Assembly: GCF_024347595.1 (NCBI RefSeq)
Contig: NZ_AP025506.1
Coordinates: 1,798,001-1,862,000, forward strand
Source: Vibrio pomeroyi
GTDB lineage: Bacteria; Pseudomonadota; Gammaproteobacteria; Enterobacterales; Vibrionaceae
DNA: 64,000 bases
Direction of reading: 5' to 3'
Shown: positions 34,852-43,774 of the stretch, one piece after another
How positions within the stretch are numbered: position 1 is the stretch's first letter
Layout: every line of letters starts with the position of its first letter
The notes under the pieces: generated by a model
What the model saw: the letters and a program-made list of their open reading frames with translations, nothing else
Databases searched by the model: none
What the model was told of the DNA's origin: nothing
Made by a program: the position numbers and the translations under genes

Positions 34852-37062
34852 ATGATCAATACGCTTTACCCTCAGATTATGGGAATCATTACTCGAATTC
34901 AAAACTATCCTGGAATCAAAGGATTAGAAGAAGTTGATGCGCGAGTAAGAAAGATATGCCGTGACCATAATCAACCGTTCCCAGAATCTATTGCGCTTTT
35001 TCTGAAGGCGTACAAAAGTGATCGCCAAGACAATCTACTTGATGCTGTCGAACATTATAAAACCTGCCTAAACGCAACCCAACCAGAAGAAGTTCAGCTC
35101 ACTGTTTTCGTCAATGGTCTATTGGCGTCGGTTTATAACGATTGTGGTGAGTACCAATCGGCTTATGCGTGTTATGCCAAGACGTTAGAGAACTTACATC
35201 TTGTTGATGACAACATTCGAGCCCTCATCTATTGCAACCTAAGCGATATGCATTTGAGCTTAGGGAAGTTCGAAGAAGCCAAACAGTATGCACGTAAAGC
35301 GGTAACGTCATCTCAGAATGCTAACCGCCAGCTAGATTGTGCAGTGAGCCACCTTAACCTCGCTTATGGTTGTGTCTATACTGGAGAGTTTGACCAAGCG
35401 ATTCGAGCAATCGCTGAAGCGAAGAAGATAGCCGAGTCACTCTCAAGCAATAGAACATTCGCACTGTGTCATGGATACCTAGCTCAGACTATGGTTCAGC
35501 AAGGTAGGGTCCAGCAAGATGAAGTTCAACAGGGCGGTTTTACTCCAAGTGATGTGCTCGATGCGTTTTATCAAGCGGAACAGTATTTCCTGAAAATCCA
35601 CGACGACCATAATCGAATGGAAAACTTGGTGTGTTGGTTTCGATATTTGGTGGAAATAGGGGAGCTTGAACAAGCCCAAGAACGATGTCTGTTCCTTGAG
35701 CAGAACTTTGACCTCAAAAACAGTTATCACTTCTACAGTATTTACGCGAAGACCAAGGCGAAGATCTTTCACCACCAACAAGATTGTAATGGTCTAGCAT
35801 CACTGCAAACGGAACATATCGAGCTTTCAGAAAAATACCTCAAGGCGTACGAACGTAAACAAAGCGATCGTATTTTGCAAAGCGTGGACACGCTAAGAGA
35901 CAAACAACAGCACGAAGTGTTTACCCAAATGCAAAAGTACATGGGCGCGATTACTGATATCGGTCAGTTCATTGCTACCGCTCCCGACCTTTATAGCGTG
36001 CTTCCTGAGATCTTAAGCAAGATAAACACGATTCTGCCGACGTTCGAATTTGGTATTGCGCTTTACGACGACGAGTCCGACATACTCGATTACCAATACT
36101 TTGTTGATACTCAAGGCTTGGTACAAAACCTCAAAGTCACTTGCCAAGATAACCAAACCGTCGGTACTTATGTAATTCGTAAACGAGCAACAGTGCATTT
36201 GAACAGCGTCACGGATGATGCGCTAGAGCCTTATGTTGATAAGGCCTCACGTAAAGATGATGACTTAGTGGTGGTTAAAGACAAGCCGGATACCAACTCC
36301 ATCATTCTGACGCCGATCATTCTCAATGAAAGAGTAATAGGGCTGTTGTCCGTACAGCATCATTTACCTAATCAGTATCAACAACACCATTGCCAGTTAA
36401 TCGAGCATTTGGCGAGCTTCATCGCGGTGTCGCTTGAAAATCAAAAGCAGAGACAGCGCTTAGAGAATGCCAATAAAACCCTTGAGGTGTTGAGCACGAC
36501 AGACCCATTAACAGGTTTATCGAATCGCTATCAACTCGATAAAATAACACCTGTGTTGATTCGTAATGCTTATACACAGAAACGGTCGCTTGCAGTATTG
36601 ATGATTGATATTGATGAGTACAAAGCCTACAACGATTTCCATGGTCACTTACAAGGTGATGAAGCGCTTCGTATTCTTAGTCGTTTACTGAGAAGTACAT
36701 TCTCGACCAAGAACGATTACTTGTTCCGATATGGTGGGGATGAGTTCATGGCCATCTGCTTTGGTCAAAGTAGCGAAGATATCGAAGAGAAAGTCGTTAC
36801 GCTCAGAAATACATTGTCTGAGTTGGCGTTGGTTAGCCCGAAAGCGATCAGAGCCAAGCAGCTTACCTTATCGATCGGTGGGGTAAACGTTGAGCTTGTT
36901 AGCGACAACGTGGATAGCAACTTCAAGATGATTTGTGACATTGCAGACAAGCAATTGTACCGAGTGAAAGAGAGTGGACGTAACAATTACAACCTGATCG
37001 ACTGCTATCTGAATAACTGCGACTTAGCCAATTGTCCGTTAGATAAACCCACGGTCGTTTAA
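34852..37062 (+). CDS. TPR-GAF-GGDEF diguanylate cyclase
   Basis: A 736-residue cytoplasmic protein. Helical TPR-like repeats occupy about 60-340 (LASVYNDCGEYQSAYACYAKT, NLSDMHLSLGKFEEAKQYA and similar). A GAF domain lies at about 370-530. A GGDEF domain lies at about 560-710 with substrate-site FRYGGDEF and DPLTGLSNR. No RxxD inhibitory site lies before GGDEF, so product feedback may be missing. It should make c-di-GMP in response to a partner bound by the TPR or a ligand in GAF. The C-terminus is Cys-rich (CYLNNCDLANCPL). Confidence 0.85.
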   Translation: MINTLYPQIMGIITRIQNYPGIKGLEEVDARVRKICRDHNQPFPESIALFLKAYKSDRQDNLLDAVEHYKTCLNATQPEEVQLTVFVNGLLASVYNDCGEYQSAYACYAKTLENLHLVDDNIRALIYCNLSDMHLSLGKFEEAKQYARKAVTSSQNANRQLDCAVSHLNLAYGCVYTGEFDQAIRAIAEAKKIAESLSSNRTFALCHGYLAQTMVQQGRVQQDEVQQGGFTPSDVLDAFYQAEQYFLKIHDDHNRMENLVCWFRYLVEIGELEQAQERCLFLEQNFDLKNSYHFYSIYAKTKAKIFHHQQDCNGLASLQTEHIELSEKYLKAYERKQSDRILQSVDTLRDKQQHEVFTQMQKYMGAITDIGQFIATAPDLYSVLPEILSKINTILPTFEFGIALYDDESDILDYQYFVDTQGLVQNLKVTCQDNQTVGTYVIRKRATVHLNSVTDDALEPYVDKASRKDDDLVVVKDKPDTNSIILTPIILNERVIGLLSVQHHLPNQYQQHHCQLIEHLASFIAVSLENQKQRQRLENANKTLEVLSTTDPLTGLSNRYQLDKITPVLIRNAYTQKRSLAVLMIDIDEYKAYNDFHGHLQGDEALRILSRLLRSTFSTKNDYLFRYGGDEFMAICFGQSSEDIEEKVVTLRNTLSELALVSPKAIRAKQLTLSIGGVNVELVSDNVDSNFKMICDIADKQLYRVKESGRNNYNLIDCYLNNCDLANCPLDKPTVV

Positions 37063-37107
37063 ACTACTCGTTATAATATTCTAGTTTTCTCAGTACGAAC
37101 CAAAAAA

Positions 37108-37145
37108 GAAGCCCGCTTATATCGAATATAAGCGGGCTTCGTCTT
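37108..37145. terminator. Bidirectional terminator, GGDEF gene / moeA
   Basis: GAAGCCCGCTTATAT / ATATAAGCGGGCTTC, a perfect 15-bp stem with a three-base loop, between convergent genes. Confidence 0.9.
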
Positions 37146-37183
37146 TTTCTTGGGAAGCGATGTTAAATCGAGGGTGTGCTAAA

Positions 37184-39001
37184 TCAAACACGACCTTGCA
37201 GTGGAATGATCGTCACTGTCTCACCGACTTTGACAGTATCAACCGCTGGTGAGATTTCGATTAAGCAGTTTGCTTCACTCATTGAGCGCAGAATACCTGA
37301 CCCTTGTTTACCCGTCGTCTTCACTTCAAGCACACCAGATTCATTCATTGAGAACACACCACGGCTGAACTCGGTACGGCCTTGGCGAGAACGTAATTGC
37401 TCTGTTGCAACCGCGTTTGCTTTCACTGGTGTCCAATTAGTTTGACCTTGCAGCTTACGAATTGCAGGCTCAACAAAGTTAATGAACGACACCATCACAG
37501 CAACTGGGTTACCCGGTAAGCCAAAGAAAGGTTTGTCTTCAATTTTACCGTAAGCAAGAGGGCGCCCCGGACGCATGTTGATACGCCAGAAGTTAATCTC
37601 GCCCAGTTTGTCTAACGCAAGTTTAATGTAGTCAGCATCACCAACAGACACACCACCAGACGTTAGCACCATATCAGTTTCTAAAGAAGCCGCGTGAAGT
37701 ACATCCATCATCTTTTGTTCGTCATCTTCAATGATGCCGTAATCAACGATGTCACAACCAAGCTTTTGCAGCATGCCGATAATAGTAAAACGGTTTGAGT
37801 CGTAGATAGAGTTCGGTTTCTGCTCGCTACCTGGCGCTTGAACTTCATCACCCGTCGAGAACACGCCCACTTTAACTTTTCGCAGAACAGGGCAGGTACC
37901 GAAACCAAGCGACGCCATCATACCCATTTCTGGTGCTTCGATTCGTGTGCCACGCGTAAAGACAGGTTGACCGATTTCTAGGTCTTCACCCGCCATACGG
38001 ACATTTTGTCCTAATGAGATTTTCGCATCTGGGAAGCTAACTGTGTCGCCTTCTTCTACGGCTTGTTCACGCATCACAACCACATCAACACCTTCAGGCA
38101 TTGGCGCGCCAGTCATGATCTTAACAGCTTCACCTTGTTGAACGGCTTTGTCGTAGCTGTGTCCTGCCATCACTTCAGCAACAACTCGGTAGCTATCTAG
38201 CTCTAAATCTTCACCACGAATGGCATAGCCGTCCATCGCAGAGTTAGTGTTCTGAGGCACGTTGATTGGCGAGATAACATCTTCAGCCAATACACGACCA
38301 TAGCCTTGCTCTAGTGCAACAGATTCAATCAGCTCTAGTGCATCAATACTATCAACAATCTTTTGCTGACCTTGAGTCACGGTAAGACCTGCTGGAGAGA
38401 AAGAGTCACAACACACAACTGGCGTGTTGTCTTTTGACGATGCACACGCAGCGACTTTACTTGTTTTCGAAGCAGGGTTGAAAGACTGAGCATAGTCGAT
38501 GATGAAATCACGAATCGCTTCTAAGTCGCTGATCGCTATTTGTGGTAGGTCAGATTCAACTTGGCTGTCTGCGGCGATAGCAATGATGTTGGCATCGTTT
38601 GGATAAAGCCAAGGTTTACCCACTTCATCACGGTGAAGCTCAATCTTAGGAAAGGCGATGTTCTTGCAGCCTTCAACCAGAATTAAGTCCAACGTGTTGG
38701 TATCGAAACGTGTCAGCAGATAATCAAAGTCGGCTTCCGCTTCTGGTGTTTCTGTCATCATCACGTGACGGTTACGCGAAGCGATCAGCATTTGATTCGC
38801 GCCCGCTTTGCGTAGGCGGTAACTGTCTTTGCCCGGCTTATCGACATCGAAATCGTGGTGAGCATGTTTAAGAGCACCCACTTTCAAACCTGCGTTGGTA
38901 AGCAAAGGCAGTAACGCTTCAAGTACGGTTGTTTTGCCTGTACCGCTGTAAGCAGCAAAACCTAATAAAGGCAGGTTAGGGCGTTGTTTTGAATCTTTCA
39001 T
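37184..39001 (-). CDS. moeA: MobB-MoeA fusion protein for molybdenum/tungsten cofactor synthesis
   Basis: A 605-residue bifunctional protein. Residues 1-170 are MobB: P-loop FAAYSGTGKTTVLEALLP, then LKHAHHDFDVDKPGKDSYR. MobB binds GTP and helps the MobA guanylylation step. Residues about 195-605 are MoeA, which inserts metal into adenylylated molybdopterin: NTNSAMDGYAIRGED, VMREQAVEEGD, VFSTGDEV, TSGGVSVGDAD and GLPGNPVAVMVSF. A linker with SKVAACASSKD joins them. It follows mobA by one shared base and ends the tup-mob-moe unit. Confidence 0.92.
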   Translation of the reverse strand: MKDSKQRPNLPLLGFAAYSGTGKTTVLEALLPLLTNAGLKVGALKHAHHDFDVDKPGKDSYRLRKAGANQMLIASRNRHVMMTETPEAEADFDYLLTRFDTNTLDLILVEGCKNIAFPKIELHRDEVGKPWLYPNDANIIAIAADSQVESDLPQIAISDLEAIRDFIIDYAQSFNPASKTSKVAACASSKDNTPVVCCDSFSPAGLTVTQGQQKIVDSIDALELIESVALEQGYGRVLAEDVISPINVPQNTNSAMDGYAIRGEDLELDSYRVVAEVMAGHSYDKAVQQGEAVKIMTGAPMPEGVDVVVMREQAVEEGDTVSFPDAKISLGQNVRMAGEDLEIGQPVFTRGTRIEAPEMGMMASLGFGTCPVLRKVKVGVFSTGDEVQAPGSEQKPNSIYDSNRFTIIGMLQKLGCDIVDYGIIEDDEQKMMDVLHAASLETDMVLTSGGVSVGDADYIKLALDKLGEINFWRINMRPGRPLAYGKIEDKPFFGLPGNPVAVMVSFINFVEPAIRKLQGQTNWTPVKANAVATEQLRSRQGRTEFSRGVFSMNESGVLEVKTTGKQGSGILRSMSEANCLIEISPAVDTVKVGETVTIIPLQGRV

Positions 39002-39585
39002 TATTGAAGCGTTCCGAATTGGGTGAGTTCTTCTGGCGTATTGAGATTTACAAAGCAGTTTGGCGCGTCGCTAAAATCGACGTACTCAGTCACACACTCT
39101 TTGTACAGCAAGATGATCTTGCGGTCGCCACGTTCTAAAAAGGCTTCTAACTTTGGAAGTACGCGCTTGTGAAATAGGGTAAAAACTGGCTGTTTATATT
39201 CACCATCGTGAGCCACAAGAATGTCGCTGTCTTCTTTTACCGCAGCGCAAAAACGCTCAACAAGGTCGTCACTGATTTGCGGGCTGTCACAAGGGACAAA
39301 GCCAACCCAATCTGTAGCCGCGTTTTTAAGGCCGGCGTGAATGCCACCCAAAGGACCTGGGTAGTCAGGGAACGAATCGGAAACAACCGGAGCGAACGCT
39401 TGGTAGCTGTCGAGGTTACGGTTGGCATTGATGGTGATGCTGACATCTTGTTGTGACAGCTTGTCTATAACGTATTGAATAAGCGGGGAACCGTTGAGCT
39501 CAACGAGTCCTTTATCTTTTCCGCCCATACGGCTGGCTTGTCCGCCAGCCAAAATAACCCAACTAGTTTGCGTTGGAAGCAGCAT
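39001..39585 (-). CDS. mobA: Molybdenum cofactor guanylyltransferase MobA
   Basis: A 194-residue enzyme that attaches GMP to the metal-dithiolene cofactor, giving the bis-MGD form used by formate dehydrogenases. The N-terminal nucleotide-binding motif [32 protein letters not shown] and [10 protein letters not shown] are visible. It overlaps tupC by 23 bases, linking cofactor maturation to oxyanion import. Confidence 0.92.
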   Translation of the reverse strand: MLLPTQTSWVILAGGQASRMGGKDKGLVELNGSPLIQYVIDKLSQQDVSITINANRNLDSYQAFAPVVSDSFPDYPGPLGGIHAGLKNAATDWVGFVPCDSPQISDDLVERFCAAVKEDSDILVAHDGEYKQPVFTLFHKRVLPKLEAFLERGDRKIILLYKECVTEYVDFSDAPNCFVNLNTPEELTQFGTLQ

Positions 39586-40282
39586 AAATATTCTCTTGTG
39601 CTTTGTTCTTTTTAATTACTTGCAGAAGCGGTGATTCGGTCAAGGTGTTGTCTTTGATCCACCACTGCTTCTTGCACAAATCGGTTAACGCGTTGGTTTG
39701 GTGACTTGTAATGACTAAACTCGCGCCTCTCTGAAGAAGATCTTCGGCCATAATCACCAATCTTTCAATAGATTCTTTGTCTAAAGAAGCACTTGGTTCG
39801 TCCATGAGCAAGATTGAAGGCTTGAGAATCCAAGCTCTTGCCATTGCTACGCGTTGACGCTCACCACCAGACAGCACGGAAATGTGCTCGTCTGCTAGGG
39901 TTTCTAAACCTACCATCCTCAAAGCATTAATTATTTGAGCTCGCTTATCTTTTTGGCTCTCTTTGTTAAAGCGAATGCCATAAGCGACATTTTGGTACAC
40001 AGAGCCATCAAATAGGTAAGGAGTTTGATGGAGATAGATGATGTCTTTGAATTTTAGTCTAGGAAACAGGTTATGTTGCCAACTTTGTGTTGGACATTGA
40101 ATACGGCCAGAGCTTGGTTTGATCAAACCTGACAAGATTTTAAGTAGGGTCGTTTTACCAACACCGTTGTCACCCTTCAGATAAATAGCATCGTTAGGGC
40201 CGATCGACAGCTCAGGGATATGGAATAAAACACGCTCTTTGTAGCGCATTGAAATTTGCTGCGTTGTTATTTTTATACTCAT
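39563..40282 (-). CDS. tupC: Tungstate-type ABC transporter ATPase
   Basis: A 239-residue ABC ATPase: Walker [10 protein letters not shown], signature [15 protein letters not shown], Walker [16 protein letters not shown] and H-switch [10 protein letters not shown]. There is no C-terminal TOBE/MOP domain such as ModC carries, which favours the TupC type. It stands ten bases after tupB. Confidence 0.82.
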   Translation of the reverse strand: MSIKITTQQISMRYKERVLFHIPELSIGPNDAIYLKGDNGVGKTTLLKILSGLIKPSSGRIQCPTQSWQHNLFPRLKFKDIIYLHQTPYLFDGSVYQNVAYGIRFNKESQKDKRAQIINALRMVGLETLADEHISVLSGGERQRVAMARAWILKPSILLMDEPSASLDKESIERLVIMAEDLLQRGASLVITSHQTNALTDLCKKQWWIKDNTLTESPLLQVIKKNKAQENIYAASNAN

Positions 40283-40292
40283 GACAGCGTTC

Positions 40293-40991
40293 CTAAGTTC
40301 TTAAATAGCCTTTTCCTCTCACACTGGAAAGGAAAAAGTTAAGGGCTAATGCCAATGCCAATAAAACCATGCCTAGCGCGACACCTTGAGCGAATGCGCC
40401 TTTGTGGCTCTCCATAGCAATAGCCGTTGGAATATTTCGAGTCATTCCCATAATGTTGCCACCTACCATCATTGAACAACCCACCTCGGTAACAATACGA
40501 GAGAAGGCAGCAATGGCAGCTGCAAGTAGAGGGAAACGAGTTTCCCAGATCAAGGTACACGCAACTCGAGTGGTTGAGACGCCAAGAGTACGTGCGGTTT
40601 CTACCGCGCGACGGTCACTGGCTTGCAGCGCGCCGTGCATCATAGCAACCAGAATTGGGAAGCAGATCAGCATCTGACCCAGAATCATCGCCTTTTGAGT
40701 GAACAGCAATTGCCAGTCACCTAATGGGCCGGAACGAGAGAGCATCATGTACATCAGCAAGCCAATTACTACGGTAGGGATAGCTTGTAAGGTATTGATC
40801 ACCGACAGCAGCGCCCATTTACCGGGGAACTCGGTATAAGCCAATATGAAAGCCATGATGATTGCAGGAATAATCACCAATGAAATGGCGGACAAAGATA
40901 CGCTGAAGGATACCGCTACAATTTGCCACAGTTCTTGGTCAAAACTGACTAGTAAATTCAATGCATCAAGCGTTGTTTGCCATAGGGTCAT
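40293..40991 (-). CDS. tupB: Tungstate-type ABC transporter permease
   Basis: A 232-residue permease with about five membrane segments. The EAA loop is ETARTLGVSTTRVACTLIWE. TEVGCSMMVGGNIMGMTRNIPTA in outline near the C-terminus is typical of the TupB/ModB-like group. A gap of about 210 bases separates it from tupA. Confidence 0.82.
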   Translation of the reverse strand: MTLWQTTLDALNLLVSFDQELWQIVAVSFSVSLSAISLVIIPAIIMAFILAYTEFPGKWALLSVINTLQAIPTVVIGLLMYMMLSRSGPLGDWQLLFTQKAMILGQMLICFPILVAMMHGALQASDRRAVETARTLGVSTTRVACTLIWETRFPLLAAAIAAFSRIVTEVGCSMMVGGNIMGMTRNIPTAIAMESHKGAFAQGVALGMVLLALALALNFFLSSVRGKGYLRT

Positions 40992-41201
40992 GAAGTATCT
41001 CGTGTGAATCGATAATAGGTCTTTATCGGTAATGACTGATGTTAATCATAGCTGACACAATATTATTGAGCCTATATTGGCCAGCTATTGTTTCTTTAAA
41101 TGCTTCAGTTAACTGATTAGTTAAGCGTAGTGCTAATTGGAATTAACACTTAAAACAAACCATTCTCTGCTTGTTATAAACGAATCTACGCTTACGAAAA
41201 A

Positions 41202-42008
41202 CTACTCTGCGCTCGCTACAAACAGCTGTTTGCCGTGCAGTTTAAAGTCATTAATCAGTTTCTGACCTTTAGGGTTCACCAACCAATCACTGAATACTTT
41301 CGCCGCTTGGTAGTTAATGCTTGGGTAGCGCTCAGGGTTAACTAGAATGACTTGGTAAGGATTAAATAGGTTCTTGTCGCCTTGGAAAAGGATTTTAAGA
41401 TCCAGTTTGTTTTGGTAAGCCAACCACGTACCACGATCTGTCATGGTGTAGCCTTGCATTTCAGACGCCATGTTCAGAGTAGGGCCCATGCCTTGACCAA
41501 CACTGCGGTAGCCACCAAAGTTTGGTTCCATTTTGGTCTGTGCCCAAATGCCCATCTCTTTCTTGTGCGTACCTGAATCGTCACCACGAGACACAAACGT
41601 CACGTTGTTGGTTGCGATTGCTTTGAATACATCTGCTACCGCTTTTTGAGATTCGATTTTTGCTGGGTCGCTTTGAGGGCCAACAATCACAAAGTCGTTG
41701 TACATCAGTTTACGAGGTAAAACGCCGTAGCCTTTTTCAACAAAGTTCGCTTCAGCCTTTGGGGCGTGAGTCATCACCAAATCCACATCGCCATTTTCAC
41801 CCATGCGAAGAGATTTACCCGTACCCGCCGCTAGAACATCTACTTTGATGCCAGAATCTTTTTCGAATTCAGGCAGTAGGTAATCCAGTAGGCCTGAGTG
41901 ATAAGTGCTTGTCGTTGTCGCAAGCTTGATATGCGTGGTGTCTTCTGCGCTGCTAGCCGAGTAACTGACGATAGATAGAGCTGCAATAGTTAGAGGAATT
42001 GCTTTCAT
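41202..42008 (-). CDS. tupA: Tungstate-binding periplasmic protein
   Basis: A 268-residue binding protein. From MKAIPLT the signal peptide ends about residue 21 (SYSASSA). The mature start LATTTSTYHSGLLDYLLP carries the TTTS motif of TupA, and GTGKSLRMGENGDVDLVMTH follows. TupA proteins prefer tungstate over molybdate with very high affinity, but specificity cannot be proven from sequence. The ATG at 42008 fits the signal peptide; ATGs 15 and 36 bases upstream are possible. Transcription probably starts from the sigma-54 promoter at 42121-42138. Confidence 0.85.
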   Translation of the reverse strand: MKAIPLTIAALSIVSYSASSAEDTTHIKLATTTSTYHSGLLDYLLPEFEKDSGIKVDVLAAGTGKSLRMGENGDVDLVMTHAPKAEANFVEKGYGVLPRKLMYNDFVIVGPQSDPAKIESQKAVADVFKAIATNNVTFVSRGDDSGTHKKEMGIWAQTKMEPNFGGYRSVGQGMGPTLNMASEMQGYTMTDRGTWLAYQNKLDLKILFQGDKNLFNPYQVILVNPERYPSINYQAAKVFSDWLVNPKGQKLINDFKLHGKQLFVASAE

Positions 42009-42120
42009 TATTATTATGTCCATTCTGTTATAAATGAATGACATGCCTTCGTTTTAAAGGGCTCAAAGAAGGGCATGTACATAAGATGCTAATTCTTGTA
42101 ATTAGAAATCATCACCTTAT

Positions 42121-42138
42121 AAGCAAGCTTAATGCCAA
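42121..42138 (-). promoter_or_regulatory. Sigma-54 promoter of tupA
   Basis: The minus strand reads TTGGCATTAAGCTTGCTT, with GG and GC 12 bases apart. The predicted start is near 42111, giving a leader of about 103 bases to tupA. Confidence 0.75.
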
Positions 42139-42177
42139 TAAATGATGCATCAGATTTCATTAAATTGCTGTTATTTC

Positions 42178-42250
42178 GGACAAAACTGCGCCATTTGACC
42201 TTATAAAATGAATCAAAACATGAGCTAGGACAAAATGTCGCACTTTGACC
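42178..42250. promoter_or_regulatory. Two 23-bp repeats, candidate activator sites of the adjacent response regulator
   Basis: GGACAAA-N9-TTTGACC occurs at 42178-42200 and again at 42228-42250, 50 bases apart. Each is an interrupted inverted repeat of GG(A/T)CAAA. They lie 42-114 bases upstream of the tupA -24 box and 61-133 bases before the regulator's own ATG. Both positions suit an NtrC-type enhancer and autoregulation. Confidence 0.6.
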
Positions 42251-42310
42251 CTGTTGATCAAAAGGTTAATTGGTACACTCTGTCCCAACTTTCCCTATCG
42301 GCTGATCATT

Positions 42311-43774
42311 ATGTCTTTACCTAGTTCAAGTACGTCCCATCTCAATTCAAACACGTTGACTCAATATCAGGCATTTTCTGTCTTGGTTGTTGATGATGAA
42401 ATTGGGATGCAGGCAATTCTTAAGAAAGCACTAGGTAAGTACTTTGGCAAGGTCTCGAGCGCAGGTTCCGTAGAAGAAGCTGAGGTTCTGCGTTGTAACG
42501 AACACTTCGACCTCATTGTTCTCGATATCAACCTTCCAGGCCGTTCTGGTATTGAATGGGAAGAAGCCTTTAACGACAGTGACCGAAAAGCTGATGTGAT
42601 CTTTATGACTGGCTATGCCGATTTAGAGATGACCATTTCAGCACTTAAGCTTGGCGCTTCTGACTTTATCCTAAAACCGTTCAACCTTGAGCAGATGATA
42701 CAAGCTGTACTGCGTTGCATGGATAAACGCCTAGACCAACGAATGCAATACGCGTTGAAGCGCGATGTTAGCCGTCATATCAAAACCGAGCTAATCGGCA
42801 GTTCAGACAAAACCAAACAATTAAAGCTGCTCATCAGCCAGTTCGCACCATCACGAGCATCGGTTCTTATTGAAGGCGAGTCGGGCACAGGTAAAGAGTT
42901 GGTTGCACGCGGCATACATGAAGCCAGCAAGCGAACTGGGCCTTTTGTACCAATTAACTGTGGTGCGATTGCTCCAGAACTTTTGGAAAGCGAATTGTTT
43001 GGTCACACCTCTGGTGCGTTTACTGGTGCGAAGAAGAACCGTGAAGGCTTATTCAGAGTGGCGAGCGGCGGCACACTTTTCCTTGATGAGATTGGTGAAA
43101 TGCCACTGCCAATGCAAGCTGCGCTTTTACGTGTGTTAGAACAACGCACAATCAGACCTGTCGGCAGTGAGAAAGAGATCGCAGTCGACGTACGCGTTGT
43201 AGCGGCGACCAACCGTAACCTTCAAGAAGAAGTCGATAAAGGACATTTCCGCCGCGATCTATTCTACCGATTGAATGTATTGAAGATTGATGTGGTGCCA
43301 CTAAGAGAACGTCCATCGGATCTGATTGAGCTGGTTCCATACTTTACACGTCTATTATCGAGTGAGCTTGGTATGCCCGTTCCAAACTGGGCACATGAAG
43401 ACATCTTGGCGATGAACGAATACGAATGGCCGGGTAATATCCGTGAACTTAAGAACTTAGTAGAACGCTGTATTCTGTTAGATAAGCCACCAGCTCACTA
43501 TTGGCGAGAAGTAAATGGCGACCCAGCTCCAGCTAGCATTTCAGTGACGGTGTCACACGGCGCAGAAGTGCCAAACTTGAATAACACAGACGCTGCAGAG
43601 GGCTACCCAAACACTTGGACGCTCAAAGAAGTGGAAAAATCTCATATAGAACAGTTAGTAAGTTTTCATGATGGTAATAAGTCTGCTGCGGCAAGAGATC
43701 TTGGCGTTGCACGTAAAACGCTAGAGCGTAAATACAAAGATTGGAATACAGAAGGCTCTGAATATGCCGATTAG
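42311..43774 (+). CDS. Sigma-54 dependent response regulator next to tup/fdh genes
   Basis: A 487-residue NtrC-type activator. The receiver domain has DDE at 28-30 and phosphoacceptor D72 ([10 protein letters not shown]). The AAA+ domain has [24 protein letters not shown] and an R-finger region [19 protein letters not shown] Fis-type HTH ([20 protein letters not shown]) ends it. The ATG at 42311 is chosen; an upstream in-frame extension lacks domain content. It overlaps the kinase gene by 11 bases. The sigma-54 promoters at tupA, fdhD, the DUF3305 gene and the Fe-S gene make it the obvious candidate activator of the formate dehydrogenase regulon. This is inference from layout. Confidence 0.88.
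   Translation: MSLPSSSTSHLNSNTLTQYQAFSVLVVDDEIGMQAILKKALGKYFGKVSSAGSVEEAEVLRCNEHFDLIVLDINLPGRSGIEWEEAFNDSDRKADVIFMTGYADLEMTISALKLGASDFILKPFNLEQMIQAVLRCMDKRLDQRMQYALKRDVSRHIKTELIGSSDKTKQLKLLISQFAPSRASVLIEGESGTGKELVARGIHEASKRTGPFVPINCGAIAPELLESELFGHTSGAFTGAKKNREGLFRVASGGTLFLDEIGEMPLPMQAALLRVLEQRTIRPVGSEKEIAVDVRVVAATNRNLQEEVDKGHFRRDLFYRLNVLKIDVVPLRERPSDLIELVPYFTRLLSSELGMPVPNWAHEDILAMNEYEWPGNIRELKNLVERCILLDKPPAHYWREVNGDPAPASISVTVSHGAEVPNLNNTDAAEGYPNTWTLKEVEKSHIEQLVSFHDGNKSAAARDLGVARKTLERKYKDWNTEGSEYAD

Noticed and set aside
37184..39001. Moco riboswitch ahead of moeA
   Set aside because: The gene starts at the last base of mobA, leaving no leader.
39563..42008. Molybdate transporter ModABC
   Set aside because: The binding protein carries the TTTS start of TupA and the ATPase lacks the MOP domain. 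Tungstate type is preferred, though molybdate transport is not excluded.
42270..42300. TTGGTACACTCTGTCCC upstream of the response regulator as a sigma-54 promoter
   Set aside because: The -24 half is good, but the -12 half is GTCC instead of TTGC. Unlike the sypM case, no other conserved promoter element supports it.
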